Positions 1 to 8,637 of a stretch of DNA of 64,000 nt are shown one piece after another. The number at the start of each line of letters is the position of its first letter. The stretch's first letter is position 1. Both the position numbers and the translations under genes were made by a program. The DNA lies in assembly GCA_041395745.1 (NCBI GenBank), contig JAWKZV010000001.1:310001-374000 (forward strand), written 5' to 3'. Below the pieces are notes generated by a model. That model searched no databases, was not told the DNA's origin, and worked only from the letters and a program-made list of their open reading frames with translations. The stretch comes from Porticoccus sp041395745 (lineage in GTDB: Bacteria > Pseudomonadota > Gammaproteobacteria > Pseudomonadales > Porticoccaceae).

Positions 1-497
1 GCACTACCGCTGCGGCCATTGCCCGCGCCGTGGGTCCCTTTGTAACTACCGTGGGTCTTTTTGTGAATGCCCCTGCAGACGAGGTCCGGGAGATCCTGGA
101 TGCAGTGGACTTGCAATTGCTGCAGTTTCATGGCGATGAAGATGATGCCTATTGCCGCCAGTTCGGCAGGCCGTTCATCAAGGCCATCAGAATGTCTCCT
201 GACCTTGATCTGAATGCAGAGGTGGCGCGCTTTCCCGGAGCCGGTGGTTTCCTGTTCGACGCATGGCATAAGGACAAATACGGCGGCACCGGTGAGACTT
301 TTGAATGGCAGCGGCTGCCCCGGAATGCCGATTTCCCACTGGTGTTGGCGGGAGGACTTACGCCAGCCAACGTGGCGGAAGCGGTCAGCAAGGTTGCCCC
401 CTATGGCGTGGATGTGAGTGGTGGTGTCGAAGCGGCGCCAGGCATCAAGTCCGCCGAGCTTGTACAACGATTTATTACCCATGCCCTCAGTGGCTGA
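1..497 (+). CDS. trpF: Phosphoribosylanthranilate isomerase, 3' part (cut by window edge)
   Basis: Converts N-(5-phosphoribosyl)anthranilate to the carboxyphenylamino-deoxyribulose phosphate in tryptophan synthesis. The reading frame is open from base 3, so the true start lies outside the window. What remains is the C-terminal three quarters of a TIM barrel: a VGLFVN strand, LLQFHGDE (beta strand after the catalytic region), LAGGLTPANV and the phosphate-binding end GVDVSGGVE. It stops 15 bases before trpB, with a GGGAG ribosome site in the gap, so it is the upstream gene of a trpF-trpB-trpA operon. Family length is about 205 aa; roughly 165 codons are visible here. Confidence 0.95.
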   Translation, partial: TTAAAIARAVGPFVTTVGLFVNAPADEVREILDAVDLQLLQFHGDEDDAYCRQFGRPFIKAIRMSPDLDLNAEVARFPGAGGFLFDAWHKDKYGGTGETFEWQRLPRNADFPLVLAGGLTPANVAEAVSKVAPYGVDVSGGVEAAPGIKSAELVQRFITHALSG

Positions 498-512
498 TCT
501 TGGGAGAAACCT

Positions 513-1730
513 GTGAACGATAAAATCAACATCGATTTCAACCAGATGCCCGACGCTCGCGGCCATTTTGGTCCTTATGGCGGTCGCTTTGTATCCGAGA
601 CCCTGATCTATGCACTGGATGAACTGGAAAGCATCTACCGTCGTTTGAAAGACGACCCGGACTTCCAGGCCCAGTTCGACTACGACCTGGCTCATTATGT
701 GGGTAGGCCGTCACCGCTGTATTTTGCTGAGCGGTGGACTCGAGAAACCGGTGGAGCCAAGCTCTATCTCAAGCGTGAAGACCTCAACCATACCGGTGCC
801 CATAAGGTTAACAACACCATCGGTCAGGCTCTGCTGGCCAAACATACCGGCAAGAAGCGTGTGATTGCCGAGACCGGTGCCGGTCAGCACGGCGTGGCAA
901 CAGCCACTGTGGCTGCCCGTCTGGGGCTGGAATGCCATGTCTTCATGGGTGAGGAAGACGTGCGCCGCCAGTCCCTCAACGTCTACCGCATGAAGCTGCT
1001 GGGCGCCACGGTGATTCCGGTGACTTCCGGGTCGAAAACCCTGAAAGATGCGATGAACGAAGCCATGCGCGACTGGGTGACCAATGTGGACAACACCTTC
1101 TATATCATTGGCACCTGTGCCGGTCCGCACCCCTACCCGGAGCTGGTGCGCAATTTCCAGTCCGTAATCGGTCGTGAAGCGCGTCAGCAGTCCCTGGATC
1201 AGGCCGGTAAACTGCCGGATGCCCTGGTGGCCTGTGTGGGCGGTGGTTCCAATGCCATCGGCTTGTTTCACCCGTTTCTGGCTGACGAATCTGTGGCTAT
1301 GTACGGAGTCGAGGCGGGCGGTTTTGGCCTTGCCACCGGCAAGCATGCGGCGCCACTGAATGATGGTATTCCCGGTGTGTTGCACGGCAATCGCACCTAT
1401 CTGATGGAAGACGAAAACGGCCAGATCATCGAAACCCACTCCATTTCCGCCGGCCTGGATTATCCCGGTGTCGGTCCGGAACATGCCTGGTTGAAGGATA
1501 TCGGCCGAGTCAACTACGTCGCCATCGACGACGATGAGGCAATGGATGCATTCCGTCGCCTTACCAAGGTTGAGGGCATCATGCCGGCGCTGGAGTCCAG
1601 CCATGCGGTAGCTTATGCGGAAAAGCTGGCTCGCCAGATGGACCCCGAACAGATGATTGTGGTGAACCTGTCCGGTCGCGGCGACAAGGATATTCTCACC
1701 GTGGCCAACATTGATGGCATTACCATCTGA
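513..1730 (+). CDS. trpB: Tryptophan synthase beta subunit
   Basis: PLP enzyme that condenses indole with serine to give tryptophan; works as an alpha2-beta2 complex with TrpA. At 405 aa it is normal length. The PLP lysine is in HTGAHKVNN (K98) and the phosphate-binding glycine loop GGGSNAIG is at residues 243-250. The start is GTG at 513, supported by GGGAG about 7 bases upstream and by the N-terminal PDARGHFGPYGGRFV, typical of TrpB. A 346-codon open frame on the opposite strand is a GC-rich shadow. It sits between trpF and trpA in the order usual for pseudomonads and related marine gammaproteobacteria. Confidence 0.97.
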   Translation: MNDKINIDFNQMPDARGHFGPYGGRFVSETLIYALDELESIYRRLKDDPDFQAQFDYDLAHYVGRPSPLYFAERWTRETGGAKLYLKREDLNHTGAHKVNNTIGQALLAKHTGKKRVIAETGAGQHGVATATVAARLGLECHVFMGEEDVRRQSLNVYRMKLLGATVIPVTSGSKTLKDAMNEAMRDWVTNVDNTFYIIGTCAGPHPYPELVRNFQSVIGREARQQSLDQAGKLPDALVACVGGGSNAIGLFHPFLADESVAMYGVEAGGFGLATGKHAAPLNDGIPGVLHGNRTYLMEDENGQIIETHSISAGLDYPGVGPEHAWLKDIGRVNYVAIDDDEAMDAFRRLTKVEGIMPALESSHAVAYAEKLARQMDPEQMIVVNLSGRGDKDILTVANIDGITI

Positions 1731-1771
1731 TTTGCCGCCTGGCCATAACAAGAATTGTTGGAAGTAACCGA

Positions 1772-2587
1772 GTGAACAGAATCAATAAACGTTTTGAAAT
1801 GCTTCGCCAGCAGGGTCGCAAGGCTCTGGTTCCGTACGTGGTGCTGGGTGACCCCACTCCCGAAGTGACTTTGCCGGTAATGCATGCACTGGTGGCGAAT
1901 GGTGCCGACATCATCGAACTGGGTGTACCCTTTTCAGATCCCACCGCTGAAGGTCCGGTTATTCAGAAGGCCCACGAGCGGGCACTGGTCCATGGCAGCA
2001 GCTTGCACGATGCCCTGGCACTGGTGAAAACCTTCCGTGAAACTGACAAGGACACGCCGGTGCTGCTGATGGGTTACACCAACCCCATTGAGCGGATGGG
2101 CTACGACACCTTTATTCAGGCCGCTGTCGATGCCGGTGTGGATGGTGTCCTCACGGTCGACTTGCCCCCGGAAGAGGCTGAAGAGTTCAACGGTCACCTG
2201 CGCCAGGCCGGTATCGAGAATATTTTCCTGCTTGCCCCCACCAGCTCTGATGAACGTCAGAAAATGGTTACCGGTATGGCGGGAGGTTTTATCTACTATG
2301 TTTCCCTTAAGGGTGTTACCGGTGCCGGCCACCTGGATGTGGATTCAGTGCAGGAAAACGTCTCTCACATTCGTTCTTTGACTGACCTGCCGGTGTGTGT
2401 AGGATTCGGTATCAAGGATGGCGCGTCTGCCAGAGCGGTGGCTGAATTGTCTGATGGAGCGGTAGTCGGCAGTGTGTTGGTAAACCGCATGGCAACACTG
2501 GCGGAGTCCGGGGAGAGCAATCCGGCGGTTTACGCCGCGGCTGTTTCCGAACTGATTGCTGAAATGCGCAAGGCGCTGGATACCTGA
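1772..2587 (+). CDS. trpA: Tryptophan synthase alpha subunit
   Basis: Cleaves indole-3-glycerol phosphate to indole and glyceraldehyde-3-phosphate and channels indole to TrpB. At 271 aa it is full length, with a GTG start. The catalytic glutamate is E49 in IELGVPFSDP. The second catalytic position, Asp60 in the Salmonella enzyme, is Glu here (DPTAEGP), a conservative change. FIYYVSLKGVTGA and VGFGIKD supply the phosphate-binding loops. It follows trpB by 41 bases and precedes accD by 5 bases, so tryptophan and fatty-acid genes are probably co-transcribed. Confidence 0.96.
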   Translation: MNRINKRFEMLRQQGRKALVPYVVLGDPTPEVTLPVMHALVANGADIIELGVPFSDPTAEGPVIQKAHERALVHGSSLHDALALVKTFRETDKDTPVLLMGYTNPIERMGYDTFIQAAVDAGVDGVLTVDLPPEEAEEFNGHLRQAGIENIFLLAPTSSDERQKMVTGMAGGFIYYVSLKGVTGAGHLDVDSVQENVSHIRSLTDLPVCVGFGIKDGASARAVAELSDGAVVGSVLVNRMATLAESGESNPAVYAAAVSELIAEMRKALDT

Positions 2588-2592
2588 CGGGA

Positions 2593-3492
2593 TTGACTAA
2601 GACTTGGCTGGAAAAAATTCGCCCCAAGGGTCCGGGTACGGCAAAGAAGGATCGCACCCAGAGCGTCCCGGAAGGACTGTGGAAAAAGTGTCCCAAGTGC
2701 AGCGCGCCACTCTATCGCCCCGAGCTTGAGAAAAATCTCGACGTTTGTCCCAAGTGTGATCATCACCTGCGCATCGGTGCCCGTCGCCGTCTCGACTTTT
2801 TCCTCGATGAAGAGGGGCGCCAGGAGCTGGCTGTCGAGGTCAAGCCGGTTGATCGCCTGAAGTTCAAAGATGTACGCAAATACAAGGACCGCCTGGCCGA
2901 TGCCCAGAAGGCTACCGGCGAAGACGACGCCCTGGTGGCCATGCGTGGCACCCTGAAGGGGATGCCGGTAGTCGCAGTGGCTTTCGAATTCGCCTTCCAC
3001 GGCGGCTCCATGGGCTACGTCGTGGGTGAGCGCTTTACCCGTGCTGCCAACGTGGCGCTGGAAGAGAACGTTCCCTTGGTGTGTTTCTCGGCTACCGGTG
3101 GAGCGCGCATGCAGGAAGCGCTCATTTCTCTGATGCAGATGGCCAAGACCAGCGCGGTCATCGAGAAGCTGAAAGCCCAGGGTACACCCTATATCTCAGT
3201 GATGACAGATCCTGTCTACGGTGGTGTGTCTGCCAGCCTCGCGTTACTGGGTGATATCAATGCCGCCGAGCCCGGTGCCCGCGCCGGTTTTGCTGGTCCC
3301 AACATCATTGAGCAGACCATTCGCCAGCGTTTGCCGAAGGGTTTCCAGCGTGCTGAATTCCTGATGGAGCACGGTGCGATTGACCTGATCATTCCCCGGT
3401 TGCAGATGCGCGATACCGTCGCTTCACTGCTGTCCAAGTTCACCAACCGTCCGGAACCTGATAGCGTCGATGCTCCGGCATTCACTGAGTGA
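2593..3492 (+). CDS. accD: Acetyl-CoA carboxylase carboxyltransferase subunit beta
   Basis: Beta half of the carboxyltransferase that moves CO2 from biotin to acetyl-CoA to make malonyl-CoA, the first step of fatty-acid synthesis. At 299 aa it is normal for the family. It opens with a four-cysteine zinc ribbon (C33, C36, C52, C55; CPKC...CPKC) followed by the crotonase-type carboxyltransferase fold (FSATGGARMQEA, TDPVYGGVSAS). The start is TTG at 2593, only 5 bases after trpA stops. It was chosen because the resulting N-terminus (SVPEGLWKKCPKC) matches the family; the ribosome site is weak (GACGGG, very close), suggesting translational coupling to trpA. The 3' end overlaps folC by 23 bases. 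Confidence 0.96.
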   Translation: MTKTWLEKIRPKGPGTAKKDRTQSVPEGLWKKCPKCSAPLYRPELEKNLDVCPKCDHHLRIGARRRLDFFLDEEGRQELAVEVKPVDRLKFKDVRKYKDRLADAQKATGEDDALVAMRGTLKGMPVVAVAFEFAFHGGSMGYVVGERFTRAANVALEENVPLVCFSATGGARMQEALISLMQMAKTSAVIEKLKAQGTPYISVMTDPVYGGVSASLALLGDINAAEPGARAGFAGPNIIEQTIRQRLPKGFQRAEFLMEHGAIDLIIPRLQMRDTVASLLSKFTNRPEPDSVDAPAFTE

Positions 3493-4711
3493 ATGGCTGG
3501 AGCTGCTGCTACAGCGGCACCCCACTGAAATAGACCTCGGGCTGGCTCGGGTCAGCCTTGTTGCTCATCGACTCGGGATCACGTCTGCTGGCGCGGGAAA
3601 ACCGGCCACAACTCTGGTGACTGTGGCCGGAACCAACGGCAAGGGTTCCTGTGTCGCCGCATTGCAGGCGCTGCTAACGGAAGCCGGTTACCTGGTTGGC
3701 AGCTACACCTCTCCGCACCTGATTCACTACAACGAACGCATTGTCATCAATGGCGAAATGGCCACGGATGAAGCGATCTGTCGTGCTTTCGAGAAAATCG
3801 AGGCCGCCCGTGGTGATACCAGCCTGACTTATTTCGAATTCGGTACCCTGGCCGCTTTCATCCTGATGGCAGAGGCTGGACTGGATGTTGCCATTCTCGA
3901 GGTCGGACTCGGCGGCAGACTCGATGCGGTCAATATCCTTGACGCCGACATCGCTATCGTCACCTCCATTGCCCTGGATCACAGCGACTGGCTCGGTGAT
4001 GACCTGGACCATATCGGTGCGGAAAAAGCGGCCATTGCCAGGGCCGGGCGGCCACTGCTTTGCGGCGATCCTGCACCCGTTGCGGGTCTGGTAGCCGAAG
4101 CGGAGGCTATCGGTGCCCAATTGTTGGTGAACGGTCGTGATTTCAATGCGACCGCGTACCCCTCATTACCCGAACATCGCCTGCCGCCCAACAGTGTTGC
4201 CTGCGCGCTGCAGGCGGCGACACTGATCACCGGGTTGTCTCCGGGCGAACTGGATTGCCGGTCTCTGGTCCGGGTGTGTGTCCCGGGACGTTTCCAGCAA
4301 CTGGATGTCGCCGGGGTGCCGGTTATCCTGGATGTGGCGCACAACCCCCAGGCTGCTCAACTGCTGGCGCTACGGCTGGCAGATAAGAGGGGAAAGCTGG
4401 TCGCGGTGGTGGGAATGATGGCAGACAAGGATGTAGTTGGTTCTCTTTCTCCGCTGATACCTCTGGTCAAGGCCTGGTGTTTTTGCGATATTCCCGAGCA
4501 GCCGCGAGCAGCTACCGCGAGTAATTTGCGGGCATTGTTGTACAATGCCGGAGCTGCTGCGGACTGTGTGGCAGTCTGTTGTCCTTCTCCTGTCCCGGCA
4601 TTCGAGCAGGGGCTTCGTATGGTGGAAGAGGACGACACTCTGGTGGTATTCGGCTCTTTTTACACCGTAGGGCCAGTACTGGAAACGATGGATCGATCCG
4701 GCAAAGAGTGA
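3470..4711 (+). CDS. folC: Bifunctional dihydrofolate synthase / folylpolyglutamate synthase
   Basis: Adds glutamate to dihydropteroate and extends polyglutamate tails on folates, using ATP. At 413 aa it is full length for this Mur-ligase relative. The P-loop TVAGTNGKGS lies at about residues 51-60, LEVGLGGRLDAVN is the metal/ATP region, and DVAHNPQA marks the C-terminal ligase domain. The ATG start at 3470 lies inside the last 23 bases of accD, a normal arrangement in pseudomonads. It is followed at 4 bases by the SPOR-domain gene. Confidence 0.96.
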   Translation: MLRHSLSEWLELLLQRHPTEIDLGLARVSLVAHRLGITSAGAGKPATTLVTVAGTNGKGSCVAALQALLTEAGYLVGSYTSPHLIHYNERIVINGEMATDEAICRAFEKIEAARGDTSLTYFEFGTLAAFILMAEAGLDVAILEVGLGGRLDAVNILDADIAIVTSIALDHSDWLGDDLDHIGAEKAAIARAGRPLLCGDPAPVAGLVAEAEAIGAQLLVNGRDFNATAYPSLPEHRLPPNSVACALQAATLITGLSPGELDCRSLVRVCVPGRFQQLDVAGVPVILDVAHNPQAAQLLALRLADKRGKLVAVVGMMADKDVVGSLSPLIPLVKAWCFCDIPEQPRAATASNLRALLYNAGAAADCVAVCCPSPVPAFEQGLRMVEEDDTLVVFGSFYTVGPVLETMDRSGKE

Positions 4712-4715
4712 AATC

Positions 4716-5246
4716 GTGCTGAGCGAAAATGTAAAACAGCGAATTGTTGGTGCTTCTGTCCTGGTGGCTATGGCGCTGGTTCTGTTTGCGGTGCTGTTTG
4801 ATTTTTCCGATACGCCCCGTGTCGACACCACCTCAAGAATTCCCCCCAAACCCGAAATTGCCCCCGTCGAAGTGGCGGAACCGGTGCGCCCGGAAAACAT
4901 CGATCCCGCCCCGGCTCCGGAAGAGATCTATCAGCTGGGAGTTGATGAACCAGAACAGGCTGCCCCGGCTGAGCCCGAACCGCCAAAACTGAGTGAAGAG
5001 GGGCTGCCGGAGTCCTGGGTGTTGCAGGTGGCCAGTTTCCGCGATGCCGATCGCGCCAATGCCCTGGTGAAAAACCTGTTGGATGACGGCTATCGCGCGT
5101 TCGTGCAGCAGCAGAAGGACAGCCAGGGAAACCTGAGTCGGGTATTTGTCGGTCCCAAGGTCCAGAAAGAAAAACTGCTGCAGGAAAAGGCTGCTATCGA
5201 TAAGAAATATGGCCTCAACACACTGGTTGTGCGCTTTGAGCCCTGA
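4716..5246 (+). CDS. dedD: SPOR-domain protein, DedD family
   Basis: Inner-membrane-anchored protein predicted to bind denuded septal peptidoglycan during cell division. At 176 aa, it has a short cytoplasmic N-terminus, one membrane helix at about residues 12-30 (VGASVLVAMALVLFAVLF), a proline/glutamate-rich periplasmic linker (about 35-90) and a C-terminal SPOR domain from about residue 98 (SWVLQVASFRDADRANALV) to the end. The start is GTG, 4 bases after folC. Position between folC and cvpA is the classic dedD location. The symbol rests on domain order and synteny. Confidence 0.88.
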   Translation: MLSENVKQRIVGASVLVAMALVLFAVLFDFSDTPRVDTTSRIPPKPEIAPVEVAEPVRPENIDPAPAPEEIYQLGVDEPEQAAPAEPEPPKLSEEGLPESWVLQVASFRDADRANALVKNLLDDGYRAFVQQQKDSQGNLSRVFVGPKVQKEKLLQEKAAIDKKYGLNTLVVRFEP

Positions 5247-5302
5247 CCTGCGGGCAGCTCTCTGCTAAACTTTGCCGCTCTTTTCCGGCTGGGAATCAAG
5301 AC

Positions 5303-5797
5303 ATGAACTGGGCTGACTGGGCGATCATCGCGATTCTGGTGCTTTCTTCGCTAATCAGCCTGGTGCGCGGTTTTGTCAAGGAAGCCATGTCCCTGGTGAT
5401 ATGGCTGGCGGCTGCGGTCATTGCATCCATTTTTCACGATGAACTTGCCAGCTGGATGGAGGAGCTTATCGCCACTCCGTCCCTGCGGTTATTGACCGCC
5501 TGGGTGACGTTGTTCCTTTCGGTGTTGCTGGTCGGGGGGATCTGCAATTACCTGCTGGGGAAACTGGTGGAAGCCACCGGTTTGACCGGCACCGACCGGT
5601 TGATGGGAATGCTGTTCGGTGTCACCCGGGGCGTGATCATTGTGATGGCGGTGCTGATCATCCTCACGGAGGTGTTGCCGGTCAGGGAAGATCCCTGGTG
5701 GCAGCAGTCGGTGATGATCTCATTTTTTATGCAATTTGAAGACTGGGCCAGGGATACCGGCGCAGCGGTACTGAACTCTTTAAAGAACCTGCTCTGA
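5303..5797 (+). CDS. cvpA: CvpA family membrane protein
   Basis: Small inner-membrane protein named for its effect on colicin V production in E. coli; its biochemical role is not settled. At 164 aa it has four predicted membrane helices, beginning WADWAIIAILVLSSLISLVRG, the characteristic N-terminal motif of the family. It lies 50 bases upstream of purF, as in E. coli and Pseudomonas, where the pair shares a transcript controlled by PurR in enterics. No obvious operator was recognised here. Confidence 0.93.
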   Translation: MNWADWAIIAILVLSSLISLVRGFVKEAMSLVIWLAAAVIASIFHDELASWMEELIATPSLRLLTAWVTLFLSVLLVGGICNYLLGKLVEATGLTGTDRLMGMLFGVTRGVIIVMAVLIILTEVLPVREDPWWQQSVMISFFMQFEDWARDTGAAVLNSLKNLL

Positions 5798-5848
5798 GAG
5801 CGGGGTGAATAGCTTGGTAAACGACTGTTGATAGAGGTTGCCTGCCCC

Positions 5849-7384
5849 ATGTGCGGTATAGTCGGAATTTTCGGTAAAAGCGATGTCAAACTGCAGCTCT
5901 ATGATGCGCTGACCATGTTGCAACATCGCGGTCAGGACGCCGCAGGTATCATGACCTGTGAGGGCGGTCGCCTCAACCAGCGCAAGGGCGTCGGCCTGGT
6001 GCGGGACGTTTTCCACACTCGGCACATGGCAGAACTGGAAGGCAACATGGGTATCGGCCATGTACGCTATCCCACAGCCGGCAGCTCCGGCCCGGCTCTC
6101 GCGCAACCGTTCTATGTGAACTCCCCATACGGCATCTGTATGGCGCACAACGGCAACCTCACCAATACCGAGGAATTGCTGGAGCACCTGTTCAAATCTG
6201 ATCTGCGCCATATCAATACGGATTCTGACTCCGAAGCGCTGTTGAACGTGTTTGCCCATGAGCTGCATTTACAGGGCAAACTGCAACCGACTCCGGATGA
6301 CGTTTTCGAGTCTGTGCGCCGCGTCCATCGCCGCTGCCGCGGTGCCTACGCAGTGGTGGGCATGATTGCCAACTACGGACTGATCGCCTTCCGCGATCCC
6401 TCCGGAATCCGACCCCTGGTGTTCGGCAAACGCCAGACAGAGGATGGGCTGGAGTATATGGTGGCCTCAGAGAGCGTCGCATTGGATGTGCTCGGTTTTC
6501 AGATGGTCCGCGATCTGGCACCGGGCGAAGCCCTGTATGTGGACGAAAACGGCGAGCTGCATTTACAGCAGTGTGCGGAAAATCCGCGCCTGACTCCCTG
6601 TATTTTTGAACACGTTTATTTCGCTCGTCCGGACTCCATCATCGACAGTATCTCGGTATACAAGTGCCGGTTGCGCATGGGCGAACACCTGGCCGAGAAG
6701 ATCCTCAGAACCTATCCGGATCACGACATCGACGTGGTGATTCCCATTCCGGACACCAGTCGGGTTGCGGCCCAGTCGATCGCCGAGCACCTGCACGTCA
6801 AATTCCGCGAAGGCTTCATGAAGAACCGCTACATCGGTCGCACTTTCATCATGCCCGGCCAGAAGGAGCGCAAGAAGTCGGTGCGGCAGAAGCTCAACCC
6901 GGTAAGACTGGAGTTCAAGGGCAAGAATGTACTGCTGATTGACGACTCAATTGTGCGCGGCACCACTTCTCGGGAAATCATCCAGATGGCCCGCGATGCT
7001 GGTGCGCGTAAAGTTTATATGGCCTCCGCAGCCCCTGCGGTGCGGTACCCCAATGTCTACGGCATCGATATGCCCTCCGCCAGAGAGCTGATCGCCCACG
7101 ACCGCACTGAACAGGAAGTCGCCGAACTGATCGGCGCAGACTGGCTGATCTACCAGGACCTGGAAGATCTGGTGGCCAGTGCTATTGAAGGTAACTCCAC
7201 CATTAAGTCTTTCGATTGTGCGGTATTCAACGGCGAATACGTTACCGGCGATGTGGATCAGGCCTACCTCGACAAGCTCGATGCCATGCGTAATGACAAG
7301 GCGAAAAGCAAGAATGACAAGGGCTCCAAGGCTGGCAATGGCGTGCCGATCGGTTTGCACAATCCCGGTGCCGATGCTGAGTAA
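5849..7384 (+). CDS. purF: Amidophosphoribosyltransferase
   Basis: Commits PRPP and glutamine to purine synthesis by making 5-phosphoribosylamine. The start was set at ATG 5849 rather than the in-frame TTG at 5828, because the enzyme must begin MCGIVG: Cys2 becomes the N-terminal nucleophile after methionine removal. This gives 511 aa. The glutaminase domain occupies the N-terminal half (HVRYPTAGSS, AHNGNL). The PRPP-binding loop VLLIDDSIVRGTTS is at residues 361-374. There is a lysine-rich stretch (NDKAKSKNDKGSK) near the C-terminus. metZ follows after 5 bases. Confidence 0.97.
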   Translation: MCGIVGIFGKSDVKLQLYDALTMLQHRGQDAAGIMTCEGGRLNQRKGVGLVRDVFHTRHMAELEGNMGIGHVRYPTAGSSGPALAQPFYVNSPYGICMAHNGNLTNTEELLEHLFKSDLRHINTDSDSEALLNVFAHELHLQGKLQPTPDDVFESVRRVHRRCRGAYAVVGMIANYGLIAFRDPSGIRPLVFGKRQTEDGLEYMVASESVALDVLGFQMVRDLAPGEALYVDENGELHLQQCAENPRLTPCIFEHVYFARPDSIIDSISVYKCRLRMGEHLAEKILRTYPDHDIDVVIPIPDTSRVAAQSIAEHLHVKFREGFMKNRYIGRTFIMPGQKERKKSVRQKLNPVRLEFKGKNVLLIDDSIVRGTTSREIIQMARDAGARKVYMASAAPAVRYPNVYGIDMPSARELIAHDRTEQEVAELIGADWLIYQDLEDLVASAIEGNSTIKSFDCAVFNGEYVTGDVDQAYLDKLDAMRNDKAKSKNDKGSKAGNGVPIGLHNPGADAE

Positions 7385-7389
7385 GGTAT

Positions 7390-8589
7390 ATGACTGACAG
7401 AGATTTTGACGACCCGCTGGCCGGCGCATCCCTGGATACCCTGGCGGTCCGCGCCGGGCATGTGCGCACGGCAGAAGGAGAGCACGGCGAGCCACTGTTT
7501 CTCACTTCCAGTTACGTGTTCGGCAGTGCCGCCGAAGCAGCGGCACGTTTTTCCGGTGAGCAGCCGGGCAACGTCTATTCCCGCTATACCAATCCCACGG
7601 TGCGCAACTTTGAGGAGCGCATCGCCGCCCTGGAAGGCGCCGAGCAGGCCGTAGCCACCTCATCCGGCATGGCGGCCATTCTCAGCACCTGTGTCGCCCT
7701 GTTGAAGTCCGGGGATCATGTGGTGTGTTCCCGGGACGTGTTCGGTACCACCACGGTGCTGATGGAGAAATACCTGGGCAAATTCGGTGTCGCCAGTACC
7801 TTCGTGCCGGTGACAGATCTGGAGCAGTGGCGTGCCGCCCTGCGCCCGGAAACAAAATTGCTGTTCCTGGAAACGCCCTCCAACCCGCTCAATGAAGTGG
7901 CAGACATCGCGGCACTGGCACAGCTGGCTCACGAACACGGCGCACTGCTGGTGGTGGACAACTGCCTCTGTACCCCGGCGTTGCAACAACCCCTGAAACT
8001 GGGTGCTGACCTGGTGGTGCATTCCGCCACCAAATACCTGGATGGCCAGGGGCGCTGTCTGGGTGGGGTGGTCTGCGGTCGCAGTGAACTGGTCAACGAG
8101 GTGCTGGCGTTTATCCGTAGCGCCGGTCCCACCATGAGCCCGTTCAATGCCTGGGTGTTCCTAAAAGGCCTGGAAACCCTGCGCCTGCGTATGGATGCGC
8201 ACTCCGTCAATGCCCTGGCTTTGGCCCAGTGGCTGCAGCAGCAGCCGGCGGTGGAAAAAGTCTTCTATGCCGGTTTGTCCGATCATCCCGGTCATGACCT
8301 GGCGGCCAGACAACAGCGCGGCTTCGGCGGCGTGCTGTCGTTCCGGGTCAAAGGCGGTCGCAACGAGGCCTGGCAGGTGATCGACAGCACCCGCATCCTG
8401 TCCCTGACAGCCAATCTCGGCGATGCCAAGACCACCATCGTGCACCCGGCCACTACCACCCACGGGCGTCTCAGTGCCGAACAGAAAGCGGCCTCGGGAA
8501 TTACCGAAAACCTGATTCGTATCGCAGTCGGACTCGAGGATATCGAGGATATTAAGGCCGACTTGCAGCGCGGGCTGGCATTGATCTGA
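7390..8589 (+). CDS. metZ: O-succinylhomoserine sulfhydrylase
   Basis: PLP enzyme of the Cys/Met metabolism family that makes homocysteine directly from O-succinylhomoserine and sulfide. At 399 aa it is full length. The PLP lysine is K215 in HSATKYLDGQG; other family signatures are YSRYTNPTVRNFEERIAALE and the C-terminal SVGLED-like end (IAVGLEDIEDIKADL). The immediate purF-metZ junction (5 bases) is the arrangement known from Pseudomonas, which supports MetZ over the related MetB or MetC. Substrate choice cannot be proved from sequence alone. Confidence 0.92.
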   Translation: MTDRDFDDPLAGASLDTLAVRAGHVRTAEGEHGEPLFLTSSYVFGSAAEAAARFSGEQPGNVYSRYTNPTVRNFEERIAALEGAEQAVATSSGMAAILSTCVALLKSGDHVVCSRDVFGTTTVLMEKYLGKFGVASTFVPVTDLEQWRAALRPETKLLFLETPSNPLNEVADIAALAQLAHEHGALLVVDNCLCTPALQQPLKLGADLVVHSATKYLDGQGRCLGGVVCGRSELVNEVLAFIRSAGPTMSPFNAWVFLKGLETLRLRMDAHSVNALALAQWLQQQPAVEKVFYAGLSDHPGHDLAARQQRGFGGVLSFRVKGGRNEAWQVIDSTRILSLTANLGDAKTTIVHPATTTHGRLSAEQKAASGITENLIRIAVGLEDIEDIKADLQRGLALI

Positions 8590-8637
8590 GGTGGCCCTAT
8601 CCTAGCTGCGGAGAGTGGAAGTAGGGAGATAAACTCA

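Noticed and set aside
711..1751. 346-codon open frame on the minus strand opposite trpB
   Set aside because: Mirror of a GC-rich real gene; composition is His/Gly/Gln-rich with no domain, and trpB is certain.
5828..5848. Upstream TTG start for purF
   Set aside because: Would bury the catalytic N-terminal cysteine; the enzyme must start MCGIVG at 5849.
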